A stretch of DNA of 64,000 nucleotides from contig NC_081861.1 of NCBI RefSeq assembly GCF_963259705.1, positions 103,244,226 through 103,308,225 on the forward strand, given 5' to 3'. The notes under the pieces are model-generated. The model was not told the DNA's origin, ran no database searches, and saw nothing but the letters and a program-made list of their open reading frames with translations. Of this stretch, positions 22,066-32,741 are shown in pieces. A program made the position numbers and the translations under genes. This stretch comes from Myotis daubentonii (lineage: Eukaryota; Chordata; Mammalia; Chiroptera; Vespertilionidae). The stretch's first letter is position 1; each line of letters begins with the position of its first letter.

Positions 22066-23611
22066 TTTTAGGTTATTTGCCCATACTTGTCATTGTCAGT
22101 GGGACTCTCTAATAAATTCCCTGTAATTTTAATTAGTACTTTCTATTATTTTATGGCTTTAAAAATACAATAATTAAGCTAGATATAACAGAGTTTAAAT
22201 TGAACAAAAATGAGTAAAAGCCTGTTTATTTTATTTTACTTGGAAATGGTGTGCATGGAAAAGGGAAAATCTCCTATGGAACAAAGTGTATGGGTTTTAG
22301 TTAATGGAATTTATGACATCTGTTTTGACTATGCAGGAGTGTCTTTATTTTGTTTCCTTCCTGATTCTGTCAGCTGTATTTGGATACCTAAGGCTGTCAG
22401 ATATTTGAGTTCCAGTTTACTGAGGTGTGACTAGCTGTTTATGACAACAAAAATTTCTTGGAATATAATTATCACATATACATTTCTACATAATTAAATA
22501 TATGTATATATGTATATGTAAATTTTCTATACATATAAATTTCCAAAATCAGTACTTGTTTCTCTTATGGAGGTTTTATATTTTCAACATTTGTCTTAAT
22601 AAAATATCTGCTCACTTGGCCATTATGCCCTCTCTCTTTAAGGCCACTTGCTAGAAATTTCCTGTCTTTGAAGTTCTATATGAGATACATTAATTTTTTT
22701 TTTAAGTTGGCCTATTGTTCTCATGAGTAATACAATGTTTCCAAAATACTTGGAGAAGCACAGAAAACAGACTGGCATACTAACTCTCTTGAAGTTACCA
22801 AAATTCGCCAAATAGCTCCAATTTACTTCTACTTCTATCAGAGGGGTGGAGGTGCTACATGCAGTCACCTTGATCTAGCATTTCAGAGGCAAGGCAAATA
22901 TTCAACTGCTTCTCTCTACTCCCTATTAGCCAAAATATTGGAGTGCAGGAGCTCTAAGAATGGCAACCTTGAGTATGCAACTGTAAATGATTGATAATAA
23001 TTAAATAGACTTGGGTTTTAGTACTATTTCTGCCCTTTCTTAAGTGTATGCTCTTCAGCAAAACATTTTACCATTCTGAAGCTCTTTCCTCATGTGAAGT
23101 ATAGTGATAATCATCTCTACCTTTCTGCTTCACAACTCTTCTGAAAAATTCAATAAGGTATATAGATGAGAATTATTTTTAAACTATACTTATTACTTAA
23201 ACATAAGGAAACAAAAATACTGAGAAGAGTCATGGAAGTGAGGTAAAGTGTCCACCACAACCCACAACAACACAGTGAATATCATTAAAGATTTTTAACA
23301 ACCTGTTAACATAGGAAACATGAAGATTTGAAATAGTTCCCAGGGTTAAGGCAATACTGGTTGAGTCCCTGAAGGGTAAGAGAATGAGCCATTTAACTTG
23401 TCCCCCACCATGAGTTAGTTAGGTCCAGCATTTCAGAGAAGAGAGTTGGGATTAGGGTTAAGGTTATCTGAAGAAATCAAATATCAGAAATTGACAATAA
23501 ACTTAGGGAAACAATGACAACAGAATAGGGCACAATCAGTGTCTCCTATGAATACCAGTAAATTCTGTAGCTGGAAGGCAAGGTGTCCAGAACATTGGAA
23601 AGGAATGAATT
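22066..23611. other. Old non-genic DNA with a MIR relic
   Basis: A MIR-like stretch lies at about 23,010-23,170 (CTTGGGTTTTAGTACTATTTCTGCC ... CTCAGCAAAACATTTTACC-type order). The ATATGTATATATGT run at 22,497-22,520 is a short simple repeat. No coding signal. Confidence 0.5.
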
Positions 23612-24657
23612 AAAAAAAAATCTTTATTGTTGAAAATATTACATATGTCCCCATTTTCCCCTCATTGACTCCTTCTAGCCAGCCTCCACCCCCCACCCCA
23701 GGCATTCACCAACCTATTTTCTGTTTCCATGGGTTATGTATATATGCATACAAGTTCTTTGGTTGATCACTTCCCACCAACCCCATGTTCCCTCTGAGAT
23801 TTGACAGTGTTCAATGCTTCTACTAGTATGTCTCTGGATAAATTTTGTTCATCAGTTTATTTTGTTCATTAGATTCCACATATGAGTGAGATTATGTAAT
23901 ACTTATATTTATCTGACTGGTTTATTTATTTTAGGATCTTAGCATAATACTCTCCAGCTCTATCCATCTGGTCTCAAATGTACTGCAGCTATTTTATCCA
24001 CTAATCTGCTGATGGGCAGTTGGGCTGTTTCCAGATCTTAGCTATTGCAAATTGTGCTGCTATGAACATAGGGGTGCATACATTCTTTCTGATTGATATT
24101 TCGGTTTTCTTAAGATATATTCCTAGAAGTGGGATCACTGGGTCAAATGGCAGCTCCATATTTAATTTTTCAAATAAATTACATACTGTTTTCAATAATG
24201 GCTGCACCAATCTGCATTCCCACTAGCAGTGTACAAGGGTTCCCTTTTCTCCACAACCTGGCCGGCACTTTTCATTTATAGATTTGTTGATGGTAGCTAT
24301 ACTGACAGAAGTGAGGTGATACCCCATTGCCACTTTAATTTGCATCTCTCTGATGATTAGTAACTTTGAACATTTTTTCATATACCTCTTCATCATCTGT
24401 ATGTCCACTTTCAAGAAGCGTTTATTTAGGTCCTTTGCCCATTTTTTTAATTGGATTGTTTGTCTTCCTTTTGTTAAGTTGTATGAGTTTCCTACATATT
24501 TTGGAGATTAACCTCTTATTGGATATATCATTGCCAAATATGTTCTCTCATACAGTGGGCTCCCTTTTCATTTTTTTGACGGTGGTTCCTTTTGCTGTGC
24601 AGAAGCTCTTTATTTTTATGCAATCCTATTTATTTTCTCCTTAGTTTTTCTTGCCTT
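23612..24657 (-). mobile_element. L1-1, 3' segment (split by ERV and HAL1)
   Basis: Minus-strand L1: 3'UTR from 23,612 (complement ends in CAATAAAGATTTTT), then the ORF2 C-terminal region. The same element resumes at 31,087-31,210 after the ERV and at 34,613-35,796 after the HAL1, where RT-domain codons are seen in complement (for example LLLLFNIILGVLATVIRREE near 35,450). The element is 5'-truncated near 35,796. Many stops; not coding. Confidence 0.88.
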
Positions 24658-25045
24658 TGTGCTAGGGTGAGGGACTGCGGCATGGAAGGGTTACAGAATG
24701 TTACAGAATGTGCTGGGAGGAGGGACTGACATATGGAGGATTGTGTCAGGGTTAGGAACCATAGAAGAAAAATTGTTAGATTGTCTTAGAAAAACAATGT
24801 GTTATGATACGCTCCAGCCAGGTGTGACTCTGTTTACCCCCCCTTTGTGCTTATGAACTTTCCATGAACTTCTAAGGTAACACTGTTGTGCTATAAAGGA
24901 TCATACTGCACCCTTGATCTCTGCCACATGCTCCGAATCTCCCAGAGGGGGAGATAGGCGCTGTGGTCAGCTGGCCAGCTTAATAAAAGGCTCTTAAATT
25001 TAAATTCTGAGTCAGTGGTCTATCTCGTTGAGCCAACCCATAACA
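24658..25045 (+). repeat. ERV 5' LTR
   Basis: Begins TGTGCTAGGG and ends CCCATAACA. TATAAA lies at 24,892-24,897 and the polyadenylation signal AATAAA at 24,982-24,987, which sets the U3-R-U5 order. A direct GGGTTACAGAATG/TTACAGAATG repeat lies near its left end. It is 388 bp, the same length as the 3' LTR. The two differ at A versus G (GACATATGG/GACGTATGG) and T versus C (AATTGTTAG/AATTGCTAG). Confidence 0.95.
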
Positions 25046-25047
25046 TT

Positions 25048-25065
25048 TGGAGGCCCCAGCAAGAT
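25048..25065 (+). promoter_or_regulatory. ERV primer-binding site, probably tRNA-Gln
   Basis: TGGAGGCCCCAGCAAGAT lies two bases after the 5' LTR. It resembles the complement of a tRNA-Gln 3' end at about 15 of 18 positions by my recollection of that tRNA. A database comparison would decide the tRNA species. Confidence 0.6.
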
Positions 25066-25071
25066 ACCCGG

Positions 25072-25400
25072 CAGGGAGGAGAGGGACCCCTTGTTTAGGG
25101 CTGGAGGCTCTCCCCTGGCAGGGAGGAGAGGGACCCCTTGTTTAGGGCAGGAGGCTCTCCCCCAGCAGGGGTGAGAGGGACCCCCTATTCAAGGCAGGAG
25201 GCTCTCCCCCGGCGGGGAGGAGAGGGACCCCTTGTTTAGGGCAGGAGGCTCTCCCCCAGCAGGGGTGAGAGGGACCCCCTATTCAAGGCAGGAGGCTCTC
25301 CCCCGGTGGGGAGGAGAGGGACCCCTTGTTTAGGGCAGGAGGCTCTCCCCCAGCAGGGGTGAGAGGGACCCCCTATTCAAGGCAGGATGCTCTCCCCCAC
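25072..25400 (+). repeat. Seven 47-bp tandem repeats in the ERV leader
   Basis: Exactly seven 47-bp units fill 329 bp. Two versions occur: A (GAGAGGGACCCCTTGTTTAGG) and B (GAGAGGGACCCCCTATTCAAGG), in the order A A B A B A B, so the recent expansion unit is the 94-bp A+B pair. The location is the untranslated leader between primer-binding site and gag, where gammaretroviruses hold the packaging signal; such a role here is inference. Confidence 0.93.
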
Positions 25401-25515
25401 TTGTTGCCGGGCACTCAGCGAGATACCCCACACCTGTGGAGAATGATTACCAAGGAGGCCTCCAGTCCACCCAAAACTTTCAATTTGGAAACCGAGCCAC
25501 CTGAACTCTCGAGAG

Positions 25516-25522
25516 AGGTAAG
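25516..25522 (+). promoter_or_regulatory. Candidate ERV 5' splice donor
   Basis: AGG|TAAGG-type donor (GAGGTAAGG, GT at 25,518-25,519) downstream of the leader repeats, in the position of the retroviral major splice donor. With no env left, its use is doubtful. Confidence 0.45.
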
Positions 25523-26308
25523 GACTGGTCATTAAACAGGAATTGGGACGTCCCATGGAAGGACCTATACGGAGGGCTGGACGCAGCGGTACTCCTGGTC
25601 CTGACCCGCGGCCACGACGGTGGCCGGGGTCCCTGGTTCATGCGGCTGTAGGCTGCACTGGGTTTGTCTGTCTGGTATTTGTTTGTCTTCGTGTTTATTG
25701 TCAAAAAGTTGTCTGCTTCTGTGTACACCCTGCTGCAATGTTTTTTGAAAATTTTCAGGACTTCAAGGAGCGAGCTGTAGGTTCCGGGCAACCTTGGGTT
25801 GCATTTGGCTGATTTATTTTGTCTTTGTTCTTTGTTGTCTTTGTCTTTGTCAAATGGGATAGGGTCAGTCATCTTCGTCGACCCCCTATCAGTCAGGCCC
25901 ACTCCGGGTGAGTGGAAGGGGAGCTTGATCACCTCCCGGGAAGCTATAGAGCTACCTCAGGAATTGGGAAATTGTTCGAAATTGGGTGGATTGTTTAAAC
26001 TCTGAGTGAATGTCTGGTGAAAGTGTGTGAGTGTGGAGGGAGGGGGCCTGCCCTCTCCTCTCCTTTGTGTGGCTCCACGACTTCGGTTACGGAGTCCGAG
26101 TGGGCCCCAACCTGCGGTTCCGCGATTCGTCATATGGCATAACGGTGACTCACCCCCATGTGGAGGTGACCAGGCCTGGGGTTTATACGGGTGCACCTTA
26201 GCTACGACGAATCTAAGCTCCCAAGGGACGCGGCCAGGTGGGCATCTGCGTGAGGATCTGTGAAAACAGGTCACCCCCTCCCTTGTCTGTCTCTCGCCAC
26301 CGATCATC
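25523..26308 (+). other. ERV leader, no intact gene
   Basis: GT-rich then GC-rich sequence between the donor and the gag start. An ATG-GGA-TAG at about 25,856 is a second start-like site that stops at once. No retained protein domain was recognised. Confidence 0.5.
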
Positions 26309-27170
26309 ATGGGGTCGGGACAAAGTTTGTTTGTTTGGGACTAGCCAAATTACTACAGAGAAGGAGGACTAGATACAGCTCCAGCCTGGGCTAGTCTATT
26401 AAGAAAGTGTAAATCATTACTGGTATGTGTAAAGTAAAAGCTACTTTGATTTATTCTGCTTTCTGTTGATATGCTTGGCTGAACGTTTGGGCTGGCCCCT
26501 TTAATAGTCTTCAAAGCCTCTTGCAGCTGCGAGAATTATTTTTTCTCAGAGTCTTTTGCTCACTGTTAAAGGGGAATCAGCCTACTTAGTTAATAAAGAT
26601 TTCTGTCTATTAGTTGCTCTTACCTGGGTTATAATTTACTGTATTAAACTGAAGTTCTGGGGTAGATTTAAAAGTTATAATGTTAATGCTTTTGATTTAC
26701 AGCGATTCTGTGAACAGGAGTGGCCCACTTTCCAGGAGGGGTGGCCGGATGCAGGGTCTTTTGATCTGACTGCTGCCTACCGGGTCCATTATGTCATATA
26801 CGGCCACCCAGGGCCTCCTGACCAAATTCCTTATATTCAGGTTTGGGTTGACATATTGTCCAAGAAACCCCGGTAGATGAGGGCTCGCCTCCCGAGGGGA
26901 AAATTGGGACAGAGACAGACCATTCTTTTGGCCGGGCCCCAGAAGGGAAAGGCTCCCCCGGTCCTTCAGGGAGAGCAGGAAGAACCCATTAGCCGGCTGC
27001 CCCCTATGGTCCCCAGGCGCCGGATCTGGGTGAGCCCTGGCCTCAGGCCCAGGCCACGCCACCAGCTCTTGACAGAGAGAGAGGGGAGAACCTGCAGGAC
27101 CTTGCGACATCTGCCAGTCCTGCAGTTCCTATGTTGCCACTACGGCAGGCTGGCCCTCTAGATCTGGGGC
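26309..27170 (+). pseudogene. ERV gag, matrix and proline-rich part (broken)
   Basis: ATG at 26,309 gives a Met-Gly start with a nearby Gln-Ser, fitting an N-myristoylated gag, but the frame stops after 11 codons (TAG at 26,342). A matrix-like block with EWPTFQEGW and PDQIPYIQVW is open in another frame at about 26,695-26,873, followed by a stop. Proline-rich sequence reminiscent of the gammaretroviral p12/pp12 region extends to about 27,170. Stops and at least one frameshift prevent any full-length matrix protein. Confidence 0.8.
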
Positions 27171-27239
27171 TAGACAGGCAGCCCTCTTGGGGATGCAAGG
27201 CAGATGGAGGCGCTATTCCCCAGCTCCAGACCAGATTGG

Positions 27240-28305
27240 GGAATGAATGATCAAAGAAGGGGGGCTGGATGCCTGAGCTGCCTGCAGTGGCCCTAAAAAA
27301 AAAAAAAAAAAAAGAGAGAGAGAAACAGCAGCAGCAGCGAGAAAGTACCTGGGCCTTTGGCTTGCAGGCTACAGCAGTTAAGCCAGAAGCCAGTGACTAG
27401 TACTAGCCTTCCTACAGCCCCAGAAAGAATAGCAAGCCTGAGATCTATGAAAGCTGCAGATAGAGCTAGTAAAAGCTCCCTGCTTGCAAATGTACTGAAA
27501 GGGTTTAGTACCTGTTGCTGCTGGAAGAGGAGGGGCTGATACCCCTTCCAGTGCACTCCCTTCAAAGAGGCCTGGTCGCTGCTCTGCCATAAAGGGGACT
27601 GGTGGGAAGACAAGGAAAGCAGGGCCCTGTAACTAATAAACAGAGTTAAGAAAAGGGCACTCTCCCTGGACCTGGGAGCCATCAGGACTTTGAAATTCTC
27701 CAAGAGAGGAGAAGTCTGACTCAGAGACTAGCCGAAACCTCGTTGGGTTAGGAGGACTGGAGGCTGCATATTGAACTTATAGACTGCAGTTTGCTAGGCA
27801 GAGGTCTGAGCCCAGTTGTATAGGGGTTAAGCTACCTATGTACAGCAAAACAACTTTCTCCTGTGCCAGAATACATTTTAAGGAAATTGGACAAACTGTA
27901 TTTGTGGCTAGAAAGAAGAATTAGCCTATATGTAAACTGTCTTGAAAGAAGACTATGTAGGATGAACCCAAAAGGTAAAAGGTGTCTAGCTGCCGAGAGG
28001 GCAGTTACCCAGGTGGGCAAAGAAGAATACCCATTAAATTTTGGTCTCTATTGAGAGACAGTTGACAGTTAGCAACCTGTATACTGTCTTACAGGCCTGT
28101 GCGACCATGCCCATGTCAGGGGTGGCACAAAACCTCAACTGTAGGAAACTGGGGAAGGCCTGTCTAGAACAGAGGGGGTTAATAAAGTGGTGAATACTAG
28201 TCCTCTGTTACAGGAATTACAGACCCTGTGAGGTCCTGTGACATGTAAGACCCTGTAAGGAAATAAAGCTCCTTTAGTACAGATTAAGGGCTGTGTTTCC
28301 CTCCA
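27240..28305 (+). other. Unassigned ~1-kb insert within ERV gag
   Basis: Between the proline-rich gag part and the recognisable capsid C-terminal part I see no retroviral protein in any frame. It starts near an A18 run followed by (GA)n and (CAG)n (27,296-27,340) and contains transcript-like features (AATAAA at 27,633 and 28,261). No TSD or repeat-family signature was recognised. It replaces the place where the capsid N-terminal domain should be. Confidence 0.55.
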
Positions 28306-28868
28306 GGCAACCCAACTGGAACCCCAATAGTGACAGGGGAAAGGAGGCTCTCGATCGGTATCGCCAGACTCTATTAGGGGGCATCTGAGCTGCTGCTTGG
28401 AGACCCACAAACCTCTCTAAGGTGACATAGACAGTCCAGGGGCCTAACCCTGATGCCCCGGAAAGTCGGAGGGCTGTCAATGTTGCATTTGTTTCCCAGT
28501 CGGCCCCAAATATTAGGAAAAAATGACAGAAGTTAAAAGGCTTTGAGGGGAAATCAATCTCTAAGTTGGTTGAGGTGGCCCAGAAGGTTTTTGACAATCG
28601 GGAGGACCCGAAGGCAGATTTAAACACCCAGATGGCCAAGGTCCTCCTGGCTCTGAGCGAGGAGGGAGTCCCAAGGGGCCGGAGAGACAACAAGGGCAAA
28701 GAAAAGCCTCGCGGAAGAAAAGAAGTCCAACCCAGGCTTGGGAAAAATCAATGTGCATTTTGCAGAAAGGAAGGACATTGGAAAAGGGAGTGCCCTGAAC
28801 ATGCGGGAGAACCGACTCCCTCCCATGCTGATGGAGGAGGTGGATTGGGGTTGTCGGGGCTCAGCTAG
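28306..28868 (+). pseudogene. ERV gag, capsid C-terminal part and nucleocapsid
   Basis: Capsid-like codons with stops appear from about 28,310 (ALDRYRQTLLGGI, then PTNLSKV). From 28,566 a 100-codon frame holds the end of capsid and a basic nucleocapsid with one CCHC zinc knuckle, CAFCRKEGHWKREC (about 28,754-28,795). The frame ends at TAG 28,866, where gammaretroviruses have a readthrough stop between gag and pro; whether this TAG is that stop is unclear, because the protease-like start reads in another frame. Confidence 0.82.
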
Positions 28869-29330
28869 CCCCCAGGAGCCCAGAATGACCCTGACAATGG
28901 GGAGTCAAAAGGTGGACTTCCTTGTGGAACTCATAGCACTCACTCAGGCCCTCTGATGGGGAAAGGGAAAAAAAGTAAACAATTTAGGTTCCTGAAAACA
29001 GCTGCCTTGAACCCGGCCACACTCTTCCCTGATGAGAAGGCAGAGGCCCCTTTGCATGACTGCGAGGAGACACTGACTACCCTCACTTCCCTCCGTGAGG
29101 ACCTTGTGGACCAGCCCCTGCAGAATCCAGATGAGACCCTCTACACGGACGGGAGCAGCTTTGTAGAGGAAGGTACCCGGTATGCGGGGGCGGCAGTAGT
29201 GACATGAGGAGGAGCCAGGGGAGATCTAAGAAGCCCTGGTGAGCGTCCCGGCACTCGTCCTGCCAGACCTACGCAGGGACTGCAAGGATATATCTCCTCA
29301 CACTGCCCTTACAGGAGGCCAAGGAAGTGG
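28869..29330 (+). pseudogene. ERV pro/RT/RNase H remnants, deleted and out of order
   Basis: A protease-like beginning (MTLTMGSQKVDFLV, about 28,885-28,926) runs directly into ELIALTQAL, which looks like the middle of RNase H. Next comes a frame at 28,956-29,207 that looks like the RT-RNase H connection and the RNase H start with TDGSS. In an intact virus the TDGSS part precedes the ELIALTQAL part, so the order is reversed here. Almost all of the protease and reverse transcriptase polymerase is missing. Confidence 0.72.
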
Positions 29331-29499
29331 CTAAAAGACCAGTAGGGCCCCTAGAAGTTCTCGTAGCCCTGCCAGCAGGAAAGCTCCCAGAGAAGCCTAC
29401 TCATCTGCTGGAGGAGCAGAGGCTAGCTGAGAAACTAAGGGCCCGGGGAAGGAGAGGCTGGATGGCTAATTCTGCCAGACGGGAGGCCTATAGTGCCAG

Positions 29500-30471
29500 A
29501 AGCCCTGGGGTGGACCATTGCTTCCCAGGCCCACTAGAGCACCCACCTGGGGGGAACGAAGCTATCAGAACTACTGGGAAGAGAATTTTACATCCCAGGG
29601 CTCCAGAAAATATCCCAAGACTTGGCTAGAAGGTGCCAAGTGTGTGCCCGGGTAAACCAAGGGCCCCCTGTTGTGGCTGCGCTGGGACAGCGATTCTGAG
29701 GTCAGAACCCTGGAGAACACTGGGAAGTGGACTTCACCAAGATACCAGGAGGACAAGGAGGGTATAAATAATTGCTGGTTTTCATTAATACCTTCTCTGG
29801 CTGGCGTGAGGCATACCCAACCAAGGCAGAGACAGCATAGGTAGTAGTTAGAAAACTCCTCACTAAAATTGTCCCCCGGTTTAGCCTACCACTATATATG
29901 GGGTCGGACGATGGCCCGGCGTTTATCGCCAAAGTTACAATCCATAGTTAAGGCCCTGAGAGTTACTTGGAAATTGCATTGTGTTTATAGACCACAGAGT
30001 TCTGGACAGGTAGAGAGGATGAATCGGACCTTAAAGAAAACATTAACTAAGTTAAAATTAGAGACTGGCGAAAACTGGGTAAGTCTCCTTCCTTTTGCCC
30101 TCCTCAGAGCTAGGTGTATTCCGTATATAAAAGGACTCACCCCTTTTGAAATTATGTTTGGCAGGCTGCCACCTCTTCTTCCCCGCCTAAGGGAGGAAGA
30201 AATTGCCCGGCTGCCTACCTGAAATTTGCTTAAGTCCTTACAGGCTTTGCAGAGCAGCGCCACGTCAGCACAACGGGTGATGAAAGCCATATGGGAGGAG
30301 GACGTGCTGAGATCCAATCCAACACAGCCTGCTTTCTCCCTGGGTGATCTCGTCTGGGTGCAGTGCCACGACCCTAGCAGCCTGGAACCTAGATGGGATG
30401 GACCCTACCAGGTGGTGCTGAGCACTCCAACCGACATCAAAGTCGCAGGAAAGAGGCACTGGAAATTGTAA
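29500..30471 (+). pseudogene. ERV integrase, broken
   Basis: The zinc-binding CQVC pair is at 29,634-29,645. The first catalytic Asp is in WEVDFT (codon about 29,730), the second in GSDDGP (29,907) and the Glu in GQVERMNRT (30,013). The distance from second Asp to Glu is 106 nt instead of the 108 nt of a D-x35-E spacing, which matches the frame change seen between them. The C-terminal part (LGDLVWV ... WDGPYQVVL) follows after an in-frame TGA at 30,220-30,222 and ends at 30,469. Several further stops lie between 29,690 and 29,850. Confidence 0.88.
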
Positions 30472-30694
30472 CCCCGTCCTCCTCATGCCTCTCACCTGGT
30501 GAACTGACCAATGGGAAGGAGAAAGACATGGGAACTAAGACTCTATGTCAGCGGCCGAGCCAATTCTTCACCATCAAATGCCGAACTCTTCCCCGGTGGC
30601 TCGACCCCTACATTGCCAAATGCCTCCTCAATTTCATATTGTAGAGGAGGGCACTGAATCAAAGATTTGATTCGGGCAGAAGACCAGTAGGGAA
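30472..30694 (+). other. ERV pol-LTR spacer; env absent
   Basis: Only about 220 bp separate the integrase end from the 3' LTR. I see no surface or transmembrane envelope segment. The last bases before the LTR (AGTAGGGAA) are a weak polypurine tract. Confidence 0.7.
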
Positions 30695-31082
30695 TGTGCT
30701 AGGGTGAGGGACTGCGGCATGGAAGGGTTACAGAATGTTACAGAATGTGCTGGGAGGAGGGACTGACGTATGGAGGATTGTGTCAGGGTTAGGAACCATA
30801 GAAGAAAAATTGCTAGATTGTCTTAGAAAAACAATGTGTTATGATACGCTCCAGCCAGGTGTGACTCTGTTTACCCCCCCTTTGTGCTTATGAACTTTCC
30901 ATGAACTTCTAAGGTAACACTGTTGTGCTATAAAGGATCATACTGCACCCTTGATCTCTGCCACATGCTCCGAATCTCCCAGAGGGGGAGATAGGCGCTG
31001 TGGTCAGCTGGCCAGCTTAATAAAAGGCTCTTAAATTTAAATTCTGAGTCAGTGGTCTATCTCGTTGAGCCAACCCATAACA
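30695..31082 (+). repeat. ERV 3' LTR
   Basis: 388 bp, TGTGCTAGGG...CCCATAACA, followed by the second TSD copy CCTT. TATAAA at 30,929-30,934 and AATAAA at 31,019-31,024. It is colinear with the 5' LTR without indels. Confidence 0.95.
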
Positions 31083-31988
31083 CCTTACGACATACATCCA
31101 CAAATATATTGCTGCAAGAGATGTCTGAGATTTTGCTGCCTATGGTTCTAGAATTTTTTTTTATGGTTTCACGACTACATTTAAGTCTTTTACCCCTTTT
31201 GAGTTTATTCCTTTTTTTAAATCTTTATTGTTGAGAGTATTACTGATATTCCTTTTCCCCCCTTCATTGCCCCCTCCACCCGGTTCCAGCTCTTCCTAGT
31301 CCTTCACCACCTTATTGTCTGTGTCCATAGGTAATGCATATATGCATGTAAGATCTTTGTTTAATAACTTCCTGTCCCTCACCCCTCTTCCCTCTGAGAA
31401 TCATCAGTCTTTTCTATTTCCATGCCTCTGATTCTATTTTATTCACCAGTTTATTCTGTTCATTAAATTTCTTATTCATTTATTTTGATTTTTGATAGGT
31501 ATGTGTTTATTGCCACTTTGTTGTTCATATTTTTTTATCTTTATCTTTTTCTTCTTCCTCTTCTTCTTGAAGAATACCATTCAACATTTCATATAATACT
31601 GGTTTGGTGGTGATGAACTCCTTTGGCTTTTTCTTGTCTGTGAAGCTCTTTATCTGGCCGTCAATTCTAAATGATAGTTTTGCTGAGTAGAGTAATCTTG
31701 GTTGTAGGTCCTTTATTTTCATCACTTTATATAATTCTTATCACTCTCTTCTGGCCTACATAGTTTCTATTGAGAAATCAGTTGACAGTTGTTTGGGCAT
31801 TCACTTATAGGTAACTGCTTTTCTCTTGTTGCTTTTAAGATTCTTTTTTGTCTTTAGCCCTTGACACTTTAATTATGTTGTGTCTTGGTGTGGTCCTCTT
31901 TGGGTTCCTCTTGTTTGGGACTTTCTGCGTTTCCTGGACTTGTAAGTCTATTTATTTCACCAGGTAGGGGAAGTTTTCTGACATTATT

Positions 31989-32196
31989 TTTTTTTCTTTA
32001 TATATTTTTATTTGTTTCAGAGAAGAAGGGAGAGAAACATCAATGATGAGAGAGAATTATTGATTGGCTGCCTCCTGCATGCCCCCTCCTGAGGATTGAG
32101 TCCACAACTCAAGCATGTGCCCTTGACTGGAATCGAACCTGGGACCCTTCAGTCCAGAGGCTGATGCTCTATCCACTGAGCCAAACCAGCTAAGGC
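31989..32196 (-). mobile_element. Ves SINE nested in HAL1 (first)
   Basis: The complement starts AGCTGGTTTGGCTCAGTGG with a B box GGTTCGATTCC and ends in an AT-rich tail near 31,989. The flanks ACATTATTT and TCATTATTT look like the TSD. Confidence 0.9.
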
Positions 32197-32340
32197 TGTC
32201 ATTATTTCTTTAAATAGGTTTTCAATATTTTGCTCTGACTCTCCTTTTGGCACCCCCATAATGTGAATGTTGGTACGCTTGAAGTTGTCCCAGAGGTTCC
32301 TTACACTATCATCATATTTTTGGATTCTTATTTCTTTTTT

Positions 32341-32570
32341 TTCTTTTTTTTTTAAAAATATATTTTATTGATTTTTCACAGAGAGGAAGGGAGAGAGATA
32401 GAGAGAGTTAGAAACATCGATGAGAGAGAAACATCGATCAGCTGCCTCTTGCACATCCCCCACCGGGGATGTGCCCGCAACCCAGGTACATGCCCTTCAC
32501 CGGAATCGAACCCGAGACCTCTCAGTCCACAGGCTGACGCTCTAATCCACTGAGCCAAACCGGTTTCGGC
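32341..32570 (-). mobile_element. Ves SINE nested in HAL1 (second)
   Basis: The head, CCGAAACCGGTTTGGCTCAG in complement, is at 32,570 and the tail at 32,341. TSD TGGATTCTTATTTCTTTT on both sides (from 32,323 and from 32,572). Confidence 0.92.
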
Positions 32571-32741
32571 ATGGATTCTTATTTCTTTTTGCTCTTCTGT
32601 TTGGGTGTTTTTTTGCTTTCTCATATTTGAAATCATTGATTTTATTGTTGGAATCCTCTTCTCTACTGTTGAATCCCTGTACATTATTCTTTATTTCAGT
32701 CAGTGTATGCTTAATTTCTGACTTAAAAATTTCCATTTTTT

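Larger units (their letters stand above)
24658..31082 (+). mobile_element. Gammaretrovirus-like endogenous retrovirus, complete unit with defective interior
   Basis: The unit is 6,425 bp, with two 388-bp LTRs in direct orientation and a 4-bp TSD CCTT at 24,654-24,657 and 31,083-31,086. Order: LTR, primer-binding site, tandem-repeat leader, gag (broken), a 1-kb unassigned insert, gag end with zinc knuckle, rearranged pro/RT/RNase H remnants, integrase (broken), LTR. There is no recognisable env, and most of the protease and reverse transcriptase is gone. The LTRs differ at only two positions that I found, so the integration looks recent although every gene is disrupted. That suggests mobilisation in trans. 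It is inserted in L1-1. Confidence 0.93.

Noticed and set aside
25480..25932. 150-codon minus-strand frame in the ERV leader
   Set aside because: Opposite to retroviral transcription, no recognisable domain, in untranslated leader sequence.
30472..30694. Possible env C-terminus before the 3' LTR
   Set aside because: The open frame there has no transmembrane or fusion-type segment and does not resemble an envelope.
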